Below are positions 21,342-33,255 of a DNA stretch of 64,000 nucleotides, in pieces. Positions within the stretch are counted from its first letter, which is position 1; each line of letters starts with the position of its first letter. Position numbers and translations under genes: made by a program. A model generated the notes under the pieces. The model was not told the origin of the DNA. It saw only the letters and a program-made list of their open reading frames with translations, and searched no databases. This DNA is from Sialis fuliginosa (Eukaryota > Arthropoda > Insecta > Megaloptera > Sialidae), in the NCBI GenBank assembly GCA_961205875.1, contig OY540810.1:11098001-11162000 (forward strand). Reading direction: 5' to 3'.

Positions 21342-24300
21342 ATGTTATTGAAATGGTTTCTTATATTTTCTTTAATCGCCTTAATCGCACAGGTAATGTA
21401 TTTTCTCTCTATTTGTTTATTTATTTAATTTTATCAGGCGTCAAGGTGTAATAAAATTATTTTCATTTAATAATAAGTATAATGTTAAATTTTAAATTTG
21501 GTCAGTCAGCCGGAAATTTAGACAACTGCCTAAAATTCCAAAGTACTCCCTAAAATATTGATGTTTTAAGATGTGTTCGAAGACTTATGATTTAGGTATA
21601 AAGAGCAAAAAAGATCTCACATTATTATGGTGAACTTACAAAAAAAATTTTATATAATTTAAAACAAAAAAAAATGTATTTTACTTCGGGTTTTCACGAG
21701 GAAGGTTACGGTGTATAATGTATGAATATTTTGTGTAAATTTAATGAAACCAGAAATAAAACAATCATCAGAGAAGTACATTCGCGTGCGTTGTGTAAAT
21801 AGTTAGCGATAAGTGAAAACAATGTTAAATAGGTTTATTAGAGATTCAATTTATATTCCCGGTTAACACCGCTATAGCATCTAATAAAGTAGGCATGCCT
21901 TCTTAGGGGAGTTTTTAAGTCGGTTAGAGTCCGACACACCATGTAGTGCTTCGCCGGTCCCCCGACAGTACATGACGCATTTTTTCCCCAGAAAAAAATG
22001 ACTAATAATACGCTTGTTTCTAGTGAATTTACTTTCTTTATATAATTGACAATTATAAAAATCAGTGGTATAGCTAAGGTTTAGCTAAATAGGGTGCCAA
22101 AATGTAGACAAGCTTTATGTGATGTAAAAAGAACAATGCGAACTAACTTCACTAACTCTAGAAGGGCGAAAAAGTTAGTTATAGGGGCGCCAAAATTGAC
22201 ATGACAACAACAACAATAGGTATTAAATAACACTAGAGGGGGCAAACTCTAATTATTACGCCCCTGGGGAAAAGAAATCGCCTTGTCCTTACCTTAAAAT
22301 AAAATTATATTAATACGCAAAGTATACAGAAACATCGCATTGTTTTATTTAATAAATATATAAAATAATAACGTACCCATTATATTTTTTTGATTAATTT
22401 CTGTAAGGTTACTTTAGATTTTGAAATTTTTTAAACATAAATGAATTCAATATTTTTTTCTAATAAGCCCCATTAGTTTTATTTTACAATTAACAATAGT
22501 TTCTGTCAACTATACAAAAGATTACCGATAAAATTGAAAACTTTGTATATTATAGTGTACTATGGGCTTCAGAAGTCGTCTGTCACCGTAAAGGTCAGAA
22601 TCGCTTACAACAGATTCGAAATCATTATTAAGACAAACATCATCGGTTATCTTTTTCTAGGGCGGAACTTATATAGTTACATCTTTTTAAATAAAAACAC
22701 AAATATACGTCCATTTCATTAATTAATTTTATATAAAGATTAACATATTAAATACTAAAATTCGGAATACCAAATATTTATTGTCACAAAATTTACTTAT
22801 ACAATTTTCAATAGATTATACAATAATTTAATCGCAAAATATACATATATGTGTACTATAAATGAAGAGTAGTTTTTTATCTAGCAATTGAGTTTCAAAA
22901 TATCTGTTTTTGTTTGGTACCTATATGAAGAAATGATTTAAATATTATACTTATCAAATGGGAGGAGCCAACTAGGTTTGTGATAAGCGAATTTGAATGA
23001 AAACTAATCGACTGTTTCTGCATTTCACTGTACTTACTATTTTAACAAAGGAGGTGGGTAGATAAGGTCAGTTTTTCAGCTCATGCGTTAAAGTATCATG
23101 TATAAAAATATTTTCGGTAATTTTTGGTTAAAGGTTAAAGGTAAAAGGTAAAAAATGCGTAAAAATTGCAAACACCCTCTTATTGACGTGCTATTTATAT
23201 CATTTATTGTTTTATTAATAACATAAATCTTGCATGTTCGTAAAGGACATATCCTTAATAATACAATAACACCGAAAATATTTGTATACATGATACTTCG
23301 TTTGTTTTAACGCATGAGTGATATTAAAAAAACTGGCCTTATCTAACCACCCACTTTATATAAACCAATGTTCAGAAAAAAATATGTTGATTAAATTATT
23401 TTAAGACATCAATAAATGAAATGATTTGATTTATATTTAATGCAATATTCTATTTTCAGGATTTACCTATAAGATAATTTTGTCTTATCTGTTTGAGATC
23501 ATTTTGGTTTTTTTAATATATATATGTGCCTTTTTGTTCTAGATAAATGCTTCATGCATACCAGATACAATAGAAGATTATTCTGATCAAGCTAGTACAG
23601 AGGTAATGTTAAAGACCTCTTGTACAGTTTTTTTTATTTTTTACTTAAATACTTTCTTAAAATTTAATAAACTTATTATTTTCTTTTTTTCTTAAAATCC
23701 AAGCAATCTAGTTATACGCCCATACAGTGGCTTTTGGTTTATTTATTTTCCCGGGAAAAAATTTCAGATCTAAAGTGATCAAATCAGATCTGCATTTTTA
23801 CAGATCTGTTTTGATCTCCATTTTGGAACATATCAACGCAGATCAACACAGATCTGTGTTGATCTGCGTAGATCAAACACAGATGAAAACAGATCAACAC
23901 AGATCTGCGTAGATCGGGGATTTATTTGATTATGTTTTTGTACACACACACAGCTTGACTTCCCGCAGTAACTGGGTTCGAAGAGCAATCCTGGAGAAGA
24001 GAACCACCATATATGTATTGTATTACCTTATTACTAACTGATTCGACTTGGCTTATATATACGAATGAAAGTGAAAATACTGTGTTGGCGAGAGCTATGT
24101 TGCGATATTCATATAATATAGATACATAATAATATGTACTTATTTATAAATAAACTTTTGTCTACCTTAAATAACAAATACACATATATTATACTATATA
24201 GAAACCTTGTTTATAATTTAATCAATTAAAAAAAAATTGTACAGAAACGTATTGAATGATATTTGAGGCCCGTGTATTAAATTAATAAATAAATTCACAA

Positions 24301-27300
24301 CTCACTCTCTGTCACAAATGAAGGGTTGTAATTGGTCTCATTCGATCCAACGGGAAAAATACTTCGGGTTACTAGGGGTGTGGGGGGCAAAACAACCCTC
24401 TATCTAGCACAGGAGTCGAGATATTTACGATTTCTTATAATGAATACCATAAGTAGCGAAACAGAGAATAATTCAATATTTACTGTTAATACAGCATAGA
24501 AACATAAAATTAAATTTAATAAAATGAAAAAAAACGTCCAGACACGTATTAAGTGATATTTAAGGCCCGTATTGTTAAAATAACAAATACACATTTTTTT
24601 TTAAATTGATTAAAATACAAACAATACGTTTCAATCTCACGATCTACGACGATCTGCAAAGATGTACAACGATCTACAAAGATCAACAACGATCTGTAAA
24701 GGTTTACAACGATCTGCAAAGATCTACAACGATCTATAAAGATCACGATCTGCAAAGATTTGCAACGATCTACAAAGATCAATAGCGATCTACAAAGATC
24801 TGCAACGACCTACAACGACCTACAACTATCTGCAAAGATCTACAACGATCTATTAAGATCACGATCTGCAAAGATCTATAACGATCTGCAAATATCTACA
24901 ACTATCTGCAAAGACCTACAACGATCTGCAAAGATCACGATCTACAAAGATCACGATCTACAAAGATCTACAGAGACCTACAACTATCTGCAAAGACCTA
25001 CAACGATCTACAAAGATCTAAAAAGATCTGATTTGTTCCAAAATGAAGATCAACCGAGATCACTTCAGATCTGAAATTTTTTCCCGGGTTCTTATCTTTG
25101 AATTGATATTTTTATGAAAAATTTTAATTGGAGAAATGAAATTTTAGATTTCGATAAAAGTTTGTTGATTTTATAGAAAATGGCGTGAAAAGTTGAAATT
25201 TTCAAACCGCAGATCTGTATCTCAAACTGTTTTCAAGGTATGGCTTCTGAAAATTTTTGAGAAAAATAGCTGTAACTTTTGAATCGGTGTTCAGCACATA
25301 TTTAAAGTCGCATTCTAAGGTCTTTTGGGTCACATGTGGCCAGCGGACCGCGTGTTTAACACAATGTACAAACTGGATTTGATTAAAACAAAAAACAGTT
25401 CATTTTTGGTTTCTTCTCTTAATTTTCTTTCTTTATTTTTTCTGAACATTACCTATTCTTTTTCTATATATTTTACAAAACTTTTTTTCCTTTGAAAATA
25501 AATGATTTTTATTACTTTTTTTCAGGCAGCACAGCCACCACCATGTACAAAAACTGACGATTTTACAGGAGTAAAGCCATATGCAACGGTAAAATCAAAC
25601 AGAGTATCAAAAAAGTCTTAAAACGGTCGAATAATTGAGGCGAAGAGTTCTAAAACTCGTTCGTTCCTTTTTTAAAAATAACCGAGGTACAGTGGATTTT
25701 GAAAGAATTTTTAGCATTCTTTTATATTATTCATATAGCAAAACTCGCTCAATTATAATATGATTGAGCGAGTTTTGCTCAAAGTTGAAATAACCATATT
25801 AAAGAATGCAAAAAATGATTTTAAAATCCACTGCATCTCGATTATTTTTTAAAATGTAACGAACGAGTTTTGGAACTCACCTCCTCAATTCAATCGGAGT
25901 GCCTTTTAGAAAAAAGTCTAAAATAAAAAAAGTTTTAGGGCGTACATTTTTCTTTTATAAGTTTTGAGCTCAGAGCCTACGTTGAGCCATGCAAGGCCTA
26001 GGTGAAAATGTTTAAGTAGGAACCCTCACTTTTTATCGCTATTTCAAATTCCGACAATTTTTGCGCCCATTTAAAAATTCGTTTTTAGGTCTGGTCTTTT
26101 CTATTTAGACCCATAAGGCTCAAATCAATTTTTTTAATGAAAATTTTTTACTCTGAATTCATTCTTCGATTATATAAATATATAACAAATTGGATTATGA
26201 ACTTTCATTTAATAAATTAATTTGAGGTTTACAGACCCAAGCAGAAATTTGGAAATAGCAGTGTAGGTTCCTATTTAAAAAATTTCACACCGGCCCCGGT
26301 TAAAAACTTAATAAGCATATCTGACATAAAAGTGTTACAACCTTTTTACAAAATGCACTACTTTTAAATAATAATTCGACCGTTCTCAGACTTTTGGGAC
26401 ACCTGTATGTCTATTATTTAAACATTGATATTTACTCTATTTAAAAAACTTGTATACGGGATAATTTTCTCTGATATACAAAAAATATATTTTCAGAAAA
26501 GTAATCCACAACAAAAATAAATCAATTAAAAAAGTTGTATATGATTTTAATTGTAATTTTATTATCTTAAAATTTTACACAAAAAAAGTGCGGTACCAAA
26601 AAAGTGACCAATATAGCATTATAATAGTATTGGTAGATAAAGTCGAAATCCAAATTTTTATAATTTTCTGCTTACCAGTTTTTTTTTATTTGAGCTTGAA
26701 TTTTGGGTTTAGCCAACTTGGAAAAATTCAACCTAAACCCAAAATTCAAGCTCAAATAAAAAAAACTGGTAAGCAGAAAATTATAAAAATTTGAATTTCA
26801 ATTATGCTCGGCCAATACTACAATGCTATATAGGTCGCAATTTTGGCTCCGCATTTTTTTTTGTGTAATTGTGTTATTTATGAATTTGTGGCATTGACTT
26901 AACGACCATCTATATCTCGTTTCGAAACCGAAACCGAGTCTAATCTCAGCTTGCAGCCCTAATTATATAAATCGTTTTAATATCAGTGGTGCACCCAGGA
27001 AAAAATCGGGGATGGGAGTTTAATTTTTTTTTTTAATTACTATATTATAATTTTATTTTTTATTATCTATCAGAATTGTTAAATTAAAAATTAAATAATG
27101 TATATTGACAAATTCGGAGTAGAGATCCAATCCCTAAACCCCTCCATGGGTGCGCCACTGGTTGATATAAAGCTGTATTGATACGGATTTGTAGAATCCT
27201 AATCTGATCAGCATAAAAATGTTTCGAAATTCTTATCATACACATGTAATCATTATATTTAAAATTTCAATATTAATAACCGTATACACGTATTTAATAT

Positions 27301-30300
27301 AATTAGTTTAATTTAAAATATTAGATAAATTTAATTTTTAATTGCCCTGATATGATATGTTAACAATTTTAATTAATTTGTTTCAGACCCGAGGCTTATC
27401 ATCATTAATACCAGGTGTAAGTATTTATTTATATATTTATATAGTAATAAATAAACTGATTAGAAAACAGAATGCTATTATTTATGATTTATAACATTTG
27501 ATAAAACAAATACCAAATATTTCATGATATGTCAGCATACGCAGAAATAGGTATACAATTTTCTTCTGTAGGCTTTCGTAGCCGTTGTCCATATGCAATG
27601 ACGGACTTGGGAAGGTTGGAGCTACTCCAGGGAGAGATCTTAGTTAGGCCTCCCCCGTCTCCCTGATGGCACGTTATGTGATATTATAAACAAATAATTT
27701 TTGAGGAAAAAAAAATTTGAATATTTAATTTTTTTAAATTGCCTTCTCTCTTAAACTGAATCAGTGAATAGTCTCAGATGATCAGTGACTATGCCCTATC
27801 CTGCACTATTAAATAGTGCAAAGTAGGACACTGATAATCAGTGGATAGTCACTGAACAAATCAGTGGATTATTGTTACAAGAATCTTCAATGTGGTCGAA
27901 ATCAGTGAGTCCTGGTATAGACCACTGATTTTCAGTGACTTTTACGTTCACTAAAAAAATGTGGAATTCTAACTGATTCAGTTTAAGAAAGTGCGTTATA
28001 TCTGAAGACCTTTTTATGCTCTTCAACCAGCCTTCTTTCTTAAAATAAACTTTTACTTTTCACTGTCGCGAGTTTTTTTGGGGCGGACTAATTCCCTCCA
28101 CCCCTTAGTTTGCTACTGTCCAAATGAACGAAGTTTCCGGGCCATTGTCGTATTTTGTTACTTAACGTTTCTACTTTCATGTCGAAGTCTTCTTTAAATT
28201 TTAGAAACACTTCTGAAAAAGACTTCGACATGAGAATCGAAACGTTAAGTAAGAAAATACGACAACAGCCCGGAAACTTTTTTTTTCAATTTGATGTCTG
28301 GGATTTAATTCTAAAAGTCTCGAAAAATGACAATAATTTTTGGGAATTATTATTTTATAGGTAGGCGAAGTTGCATCGGTAACAAAAGATGTAAGTATAG
28401 AGGAAAAATAAATTAGCACGCATATTAAATCATTGTATAGACCAGTGGTTCCCAAAATGTGCACCGCGGACTCTTTACAGGGGCGCCACGGTTTATTTGA
28501 CTTGCTCATTACAAGTTAGTCATATTTTGACTTAGGTAAGGCGCCATGGGAAAACCTTAGTTCAAAAAGGGCGCTGCAAATCCACTGGAACCACTGGTAT
28601 AGACTAAGATATTTAAATAGATTTGTAGTACAGACGCCATATTCGTTTATATGAATTTAATAAGTATATTAGGTACGACTAGTAGATATTAGTTTTTATA
28701 TTTTTTTAATATTAGGTAATAATATTTAGTTGGTATGTATTTTGCTTGCTTTGTGTTTGGTATAAAACAGATAAAATATACTAAAACTATAAGAGTATGC
28801 ATAGACATAGAGCATGGACCGCGCATCTGACTCGAAAACAGAGCCGTGTCAAAAAAAAGAGATATAAAATAGTTTGGGATATACTTATTATGAGTGTCTA
28901 TTTCATTCTTATTAGAAAAAGAGATAGATATATCCCAAACCTTCCGCATCTCTCTCATTGTTTTGGAAAAATGTTACACCATTATGTAAATATAGAATGT
29001 GTGGTCCATGCTCTATGTCTATGAAATTATATACAAATGTACACCTTTACCACAATAAAACAATCTGGATCTATTTTTATTCTGATGATGACTTCTTATA
29101 AAGTCGAAACACGTATCGCGTGACATTATTTTATTCTGGTTAAGTTGTACAGTATACATATTTAGTTTTGGTAGGAAACCACAGTTTCTCCATATTACAG
29201 TAGGTAATATATACCTAGATATTACGTTAGTCTAGGTGCTACAAAACGTTAATTAAGAACTTGTTACTAATACTCATTGTCAAATTAACACCATACAAAA
29301 TTATTATTTAATCTTTTACTTGGCGACGCTTTATCAATGATATTCGATAGTTTGATTTCGATTATTCCTTTTCACACTTAATTTTAATTCAATGCTTATT
29401 CCAACCACCTCACACCCCCTTCTCCAACACTAAAACTTTTCCTCGCCTCCCCCCAAAAAGTAATAAAAAAACTATTACTATAAAATGTACTTTAAATTTT
29501 CCTATTCCATAAATTCTACCCTTCCCCTTGAAAATATTCTCACGACGTCCAATCGTTTTTTATCAAGATTTAAGTAAAATATTTTGTAAAAAAATATCAG
29601 CTGAACATTTATATTGTTTCAATTTGTTTCTAGTTTTATAACAATTAATTATTATTAAACCTGTTACACTTATCAATTTTATTTCATCAATTTTAAGTAG
29701 ATACCTACTTTAATAAGTAAAAAATAAATAAATAAAATTGCGTTCACACTGATAATTTTTAAGTTCAGTTTATTGTCGAAAATAGTATGTTTTTCATCAA
29801 TTTTTAGGGTTCCGTAGAAAACTAGAAACACTTATAGTTGCGGTCTGTCCTTATGTCTGTCAGTCCGTATTGTGTATATCCCAACCCTCCCATTCTCTCA
29901 TTTATATATCTATTAAGATGAAATTTAGTATACGGATGTAGATTGATGGCCCAAAAACAGAAATTATGAAATTTGACTCTCTATAAATTGAAAAGGGTAC
30001 TCAATTTTTTTTCACTTACCCCATTGACTGAGCCTTCTATTGTTATGTTTCCTAAAATATTACAAAAAATGTTTTAGATCCTTTTGATTATAACCCTTCA
30101 GCCACGTTATATTTGCTTTCAAAATCGTTATCAGAGCCCTCCCCCTCTAATTTCTAAACTATCATTACAAAAATTCTAAAAAAATTCCATAATGTAGCTT
30201 TTAATTAGTACTTTCCAATAAAAATTATAACCGACACTGTAGAATTTTTGTTTACTTAAATTGTAGAAATATAGTTAATTTCGAAAGAAAATGTTAGTGA

Positions 30301-30894
30301 TAATGACTACGGAACCCTATCATGCCCAACACGCACTTGACCTTTTATTTAGTAAATTTAACGATTGTCAACTATTATTTTTCTAATTAGTGCTGAGTTG
30401 GATGATTTTATGTTATATATTAATTATTATTATTCTTCTTTAAGCCCTAGGCTGATGAAATCAATGAAATTGTTGAAGAAAAGGTCACCAAATAAAACTA
30501 TTGAAAAACTGGCCAGTTTTAAATTATTAGAAAAATTCTTAAGTGTAATTTTTAAATTGTTAAAAAAATTCTTAATTTTAATAAGAAGTTACTGGGAAAC
30601 AACAAAAAAATTTGCAGGGTACCAAATTGTGTTATATTGTCATATTAAAATCCATAAACAAGATAACACAATGACACCTCGTAGATAAATTAAAATACTT
30701 TATAATACTGGGCATCATTTCAATTTAATCACAGTTTAATTTTTAAATGATTCATATTTTTTTAGATTCCTAACGTACTTGGATTTGTAAACAACATTAA
30801 AAGTATTGCTGCTCCATTTATTAAGATGTTTGGAATAATCACAAGAATAATAGAGTGTATAAAGGAGAGTTTTATGGATGTATTCAAAAAATAG
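21342..30894 (+). CDS. Secreted microexon protein, 131 aa (unrecognised)
   Basis: Seven phase-0 exons over 9.5 kb: 21342-21392, 23543-23602, 25526-25588, 27387-27416, 28361-28390, 30451-30483 and 30766-30894 (stop TAG). Exon sizes are 51, 60, 63, 30, 30, 33 and 129 nt. Exon 1 encodes MLLKWFLIFSLIALIAQ; with INAS this is a signal peptide. A polar, Thr/Asp/Pro-rich middle follows (two Cys), then short exons TRGLSSLIPG, VGEVASVTKD and ADEINEIVEEK. The C-terminus is amphipathic (IPNVLGFVNNIKSIAAPF then MFGIITRIIECIKESF). Exon 6 uses a weak donor, AAG|GTCACC; reading through it gives VTK and a stop, so it is the least certain junction. AATAAA signals lie at 31166 and 31178. The introns are packed with inverted-repeat elements. 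Confidence 0.62.
23050..23355. mobile_element. Foldback element
   Basis: Left arm GGTGGGTAGATAAGGTCAGT, then CATGCGTTAAAGTATCATGT and AATATTTTCGGT. The right arm has the same blocks inverted near 23263-23355 with small insertions. It lies in intron 1 of the microexon gene. Confidence 0.65.
23750..25088. mobile_element. TIR element carrying a 10-bp GATC array
   Basis: The outer ends are near-perfect inverted repeats of about 31 bp: CCCGGGAAAAAATTTCAGAT continuing CTAAAGTGATC on the left, and its complement, with a single difference, on the right. Inside the left end are GATCAACACAGATCTGCG-type palindromes. The right third (24640-25030) is a tandem array of 10-bp units. The centre (about 23940-24620) contains a direct repeat around GATATTTGAGGCCCGTGTAT. 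Only meaningless open frames. No target duplication identified. It lies in intron 2 of the microexon gene. Confidence 0.7.
24640..25030. repeat. Tandem 10-bp array (GATCTGCAAA/GATCTACAAC)
   Basis: Units of exactly 10 bp starting GATC, mostly alternating GATCTGCAAA and GATCTACAAC in a 20-bp higher-order unit. 6-bp GATCAC units interrupt it at several places. About 38 units. Confidence 0.85.
25633..25890. mobile_element. Foldback MITE
   Basis: AATTGAGGCGAAGAGTTCTA on the left is matched inverted at 25861-25890. The centre has a clean hairpin, GCAAAACTCGCTCAATTATA / ATTGAGCGAGTTTTGC. It begins just after exon 3 of the microexon gene. Confidence 0.72.
26577..26866. mobile_element. Near-perfect foldback MITE
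   Basis: Arms of about 140 bp pair over almost their whole length. The core, TTTTTATAATTTTCTGCTTA then CCAGTTTTTTTT and TTTGAGCTTGAATTTTGGG, is essentially identical in both arms, around a spacer of about 20 bp. The outer ends read CACAAAAAAAGTGCGG and inverted CACAAAAAAAAATGCGG. It lies in an intron of the microexon gene. Confidence 0.8.
26986..27163. mobile_element. Short TIR element (CAGTGGTGCACCC)
   Basis: Left end CAGTGGTGCACCCAGG, inverted right end CCAGTGGCGCACCCATGG. Non-coding, hAT-type ends. It lies in an intron of the microexon gene. Confidence 0.55.
28131..28280. mobile_element. Foldback element with 63-bp arms
   Basis: Arms 28131-28193 and 28217-28280, starting AAGTTTCCGGGCCATTGTCG, pair with few mismatches around a loop of about 23 bp. 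It lies 80 bp before a 30-nt exon of the microexon gene. Confidence 0.72.
28443..28596. mobile_element. hAT-like MITE, perfect 8-bp target duplication
   Basis: Ends CAGTGGTTCC and GGAACCACTG are perfect inverses. Both flanks are GTATAGAC (28435-28442 and 28597-28604). Total length 154 bp, non-coding; a recent-looking insertion. Confidence 0.85.
28799..29023. mobile_element. TIR element (CATAGACATAGAGCATGGACC)
   Basis: A perfect terminal inverted repeat of about 21 bp (CATAGACATAGAGCATGGAC then C) bounds a 225-bp element with inner inverted GTTTGGGATATA / TATATCCCAAAC blocks. It lies in the intron before exon 6 of the microexon gene. Confidence 0.75.
29040..29170. mobile_element. Degenerate relative of the 14309-14500 foldback family
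   Basis: CACCTTTACCACAATAAAAC at the left and AAGTCGAAACACGTATCGCG then TGACATTATTTTATTC at the right match the family, with decayed arms. Confidence 0.55.
29805..30319. mobile_element. GGGTTCCGTAG-ended element
   Basis: TAGGGTTCCGTAG on the left is matched inverted by CTACGGAACCCTA on the right. The interior has GTCTGTCCTTATGTCTGTCAG and AAATTTAGTATACGGATG. This end and interior type is very widespread in Lepidoptera and known elsewhere in insects (general knowledge). Non-coding here; in the intron before exon 6. Confidence 0.6.
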
Positions 30895-31165
30895 TGAAAT
30901 TAAAATTAGAAAAGCTGTATTATTAAGAAAATGACTTTATTTATTCAATTAGTATTAAGGGAATTTTTAAGATAAAAATATCGTAAATTTTATTAATGTT
31001 ATTTTAATTTTTAAAATGATAAACCCCAAAAGTTTAATATATTGTGTTTATTTATAAATTATATTTTGTATATTAATCTATTATGTATTTATTATATTGT
31101 GAATTGTTAATTTGTTTTTAAAATAGTTGATATACTATTATATTGTACTTTTAGTGTTAATTTTA

Positions 31166-31183
31166 AATAAATGTTTAAATAAA
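31166..31183 (+). terminator. Poly(A) signals of the microexon gene
   Basis: Two AATAAA hexamers (31166-31171 and 31178-31183) lie about 275 bp after the stop codon at 30892-30894. Confidence 0.45.
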
Positions 31184-31510
31184 AATGCATTTTTATTATC
31201 ATTTGGGAAGAAAAAATTTAAAAAAATATATATCAGACAGATTTTTAAACACGATTTTTATTGATTAATTAATATTTTTAATAATAATTCATCAATATGC
31301 TATATAATTTTTTGTTAGTGATCCACTTTGCCTTCTATTCCCCTATATCATTGCATCATACCCCCCCCCCCTTTTCTCCAGCGTGTCAACGTCATTTTTT
31401 TTATCGTTATCAAAAAAATACCTTAAATTTCTTAGCAGGAGGGGTCCCATCAAATTGGGATTCAATATTTTCTACTAAAAAAAAGGAAAATTCTATTGAA
31501 AGTAAAAGTG

Positions 31511-32029
31511 TATATTAACACCCCGTTTAACGCGGGAGATACATTCAAGGAAATGCCAGCGCTAAATGAAACAGTGTTAAAAGGGGTTATCTTAACATGT
31601 CAATAATGAGGATAAGTAAAATTGAAATAACGATTAAAAAATTAATTACATATCGTAAATATTTAAATATAAACAATGTAAATATAAAAAATATTTTTTT
31701 AATACTTTGGTAACTTTTAATTTTAATATCAATATTCTAATAATAAGTACCTATACATGAAAACAAAGAAAAACTATTTGAGTGATTATGTTGACGTGGA
31801 AGGTTCTTCGTCATTTGATACTTTAGTTTTTTTGTAAAGAAATCATGTAACATTGTTTATTTGACTGTGGCTGTGCTGTAACGCTCAGGTACTTTATGTT
31901 CATACGATATGAAAAATTGCGCTTGAGCGATGAAATTAATGTACATAAATAAAAAATAAAAATTAATTAAAAAAATAATCGGAAAAAACCGCGTTAAACG
32001 GAGCAACGTTAAACGGGGTCTTACTGTAC
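31511..32029. mobile_element. Decayed mariner-like TIR element
   Basis: The right end, inverted, reads TACAGTAAGACCCCGTTTAA then CGTTGCTCCGTTTAACGCGG. The left end reads CACCCCGTTTAACGCGGG. TACAGTA-type ends and a TA target suit Tc1/mariner-related MITEs. No transposase is readable. Confidence 0.5.
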
Positions 32030-32803
32030 ATAAATAGTGAAATTTTGACAGAAACCTTCTGAGCATTGTGTGTCTAATATGTTGAATGCTTGTTACACTG
32101 TACAATGTTAACAAGACTGCACAGTGTGCGCAGAAACATGGAATGATTTGTGATCGCAGTTATCGACTTGTTTATGTCTGGCAGAGGCCGAGGCCGTTAA
32201 AGCTCCACTGTTTTAATCCCCTTTCTCTCAACTCGCAGCGTGATAACGTCGTCGCGTCCTTAAAAATATCTCTCGAATTAAAATCACGCTGTTATTTGTT
32301 TACAAATTCTTGTTTTTACGATTCGGGAACTTGAACAACGGAAGAAATTAAAAAACTTATAAATAAATTATTATTTTTATAGGTTTTAATCAAATTGAAG
32401 AGTTCGGTTGCCATGACAATTAAAGTATCTATTACATTACATGTATGTGTTTTTAAATAAATAAAAATAACAAATAAAAACCAAACGAGCGTCAGGTGTC
32501 TCGAATCGTCTTGTTAGTTTTAAGAACACACGTCGTCTCGGTCTGGAATTTTTATACAATTGATGGTCTCGTATCAATCTCGTCTCGTGAAAATTGAAGA
32601 GAACTTATCTTGTAAAAAAATAAGCTGATGTCATTTCCGTGACCTAAAACGAGACGGGATCGAGATCGAGAAAATTATTTTCGGTTATATAAAAAAAATG
32701 TATATAAAAATTATCCCCTACCCCAATGGGCGCTCCATTTTACCTAGACATTTATAAGTAATAAATAAGTACTAATTATTAATGAAATAATTATATTCAC
32801 TTA
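32030..32803. other. Intergenic, no gene supported
   Basis: Contains AT-rich sequence and a piece at 32480-32670 with repeated GTCTCG/CGTCTCG motifs (also inverted as CGAGACGGGATCGAGA), probably transposon debris. An open frame at 32086-32334 shows no recognisable domain. Confidence 0.35.
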
Positions 32804-33143
32804 TTAGGTAAAAGGCAGTAAGAAGCAAAATGTAAAATTTGAGGAAAATGGGATAATATTTTTTAGCATTTTCAGGTCCCACTTAACTGTGCAAATAGTT
32901 TGAAGGTGATTTAATGCTAGTGTCTTATTACATGCCAAAATGATAACCTTTACGACCTTTATGTTTTGAAAAGAGTATTTACTGCCTTTTCACTTTAAAT
33001 AAGCAACCAATTTACAAAACGCAATAAACTAAAAAGACGTATCTCGTTATAAAGCATATTTTATTGTCTTTCCTCTCTCAGTAGAATCTGACAGTACCAA
33101 AAAATTTTTTTTTGAAAAATTGATATTACTGCCTTTTACCTAA
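32804..33143. mobile_element. TIR element, perfect 18-bp ends
   Basis: TTAGGTAAAAGGCAGTAA at the left is exactly inverted at 33126-33143. An additional internal TTTACTGCCTTTTCAC lies near 32980. 340 bp, non-coding, upstream of the last secreted gene. Confidence 0.72.
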
Positions 33144-33255
33144 GCACTGCAGTATACTTATACTCGTAATATAGGTCATTTCATTTTATTTTTTTAATTT
33201 GTAAAACTATTTTATACATTAAGATTTTACCAGCTAATTATTTGAAATTAAATAA

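Noticed and set aside
24640-25030. Possible CRISPR-like array
   Set aside because: Units are 10 bp with no spacers, in an insect intron; a simple tandem repeat.
24549-25074. Open frames of 77-104 codons over the GATC array, on both strands
   Set aside because: They are translations of a 10-bp tandem repeat, open in several frames by composition.
26588-26794. 68-codon open frame
   Set aside because: Entirely within a near-perfect foldback MITE.
32086-32334. 82-codon open frame with normal-looking codon use
   Set aside because: Adjacent to a decayed mariner-like end, no domain, no splice context.
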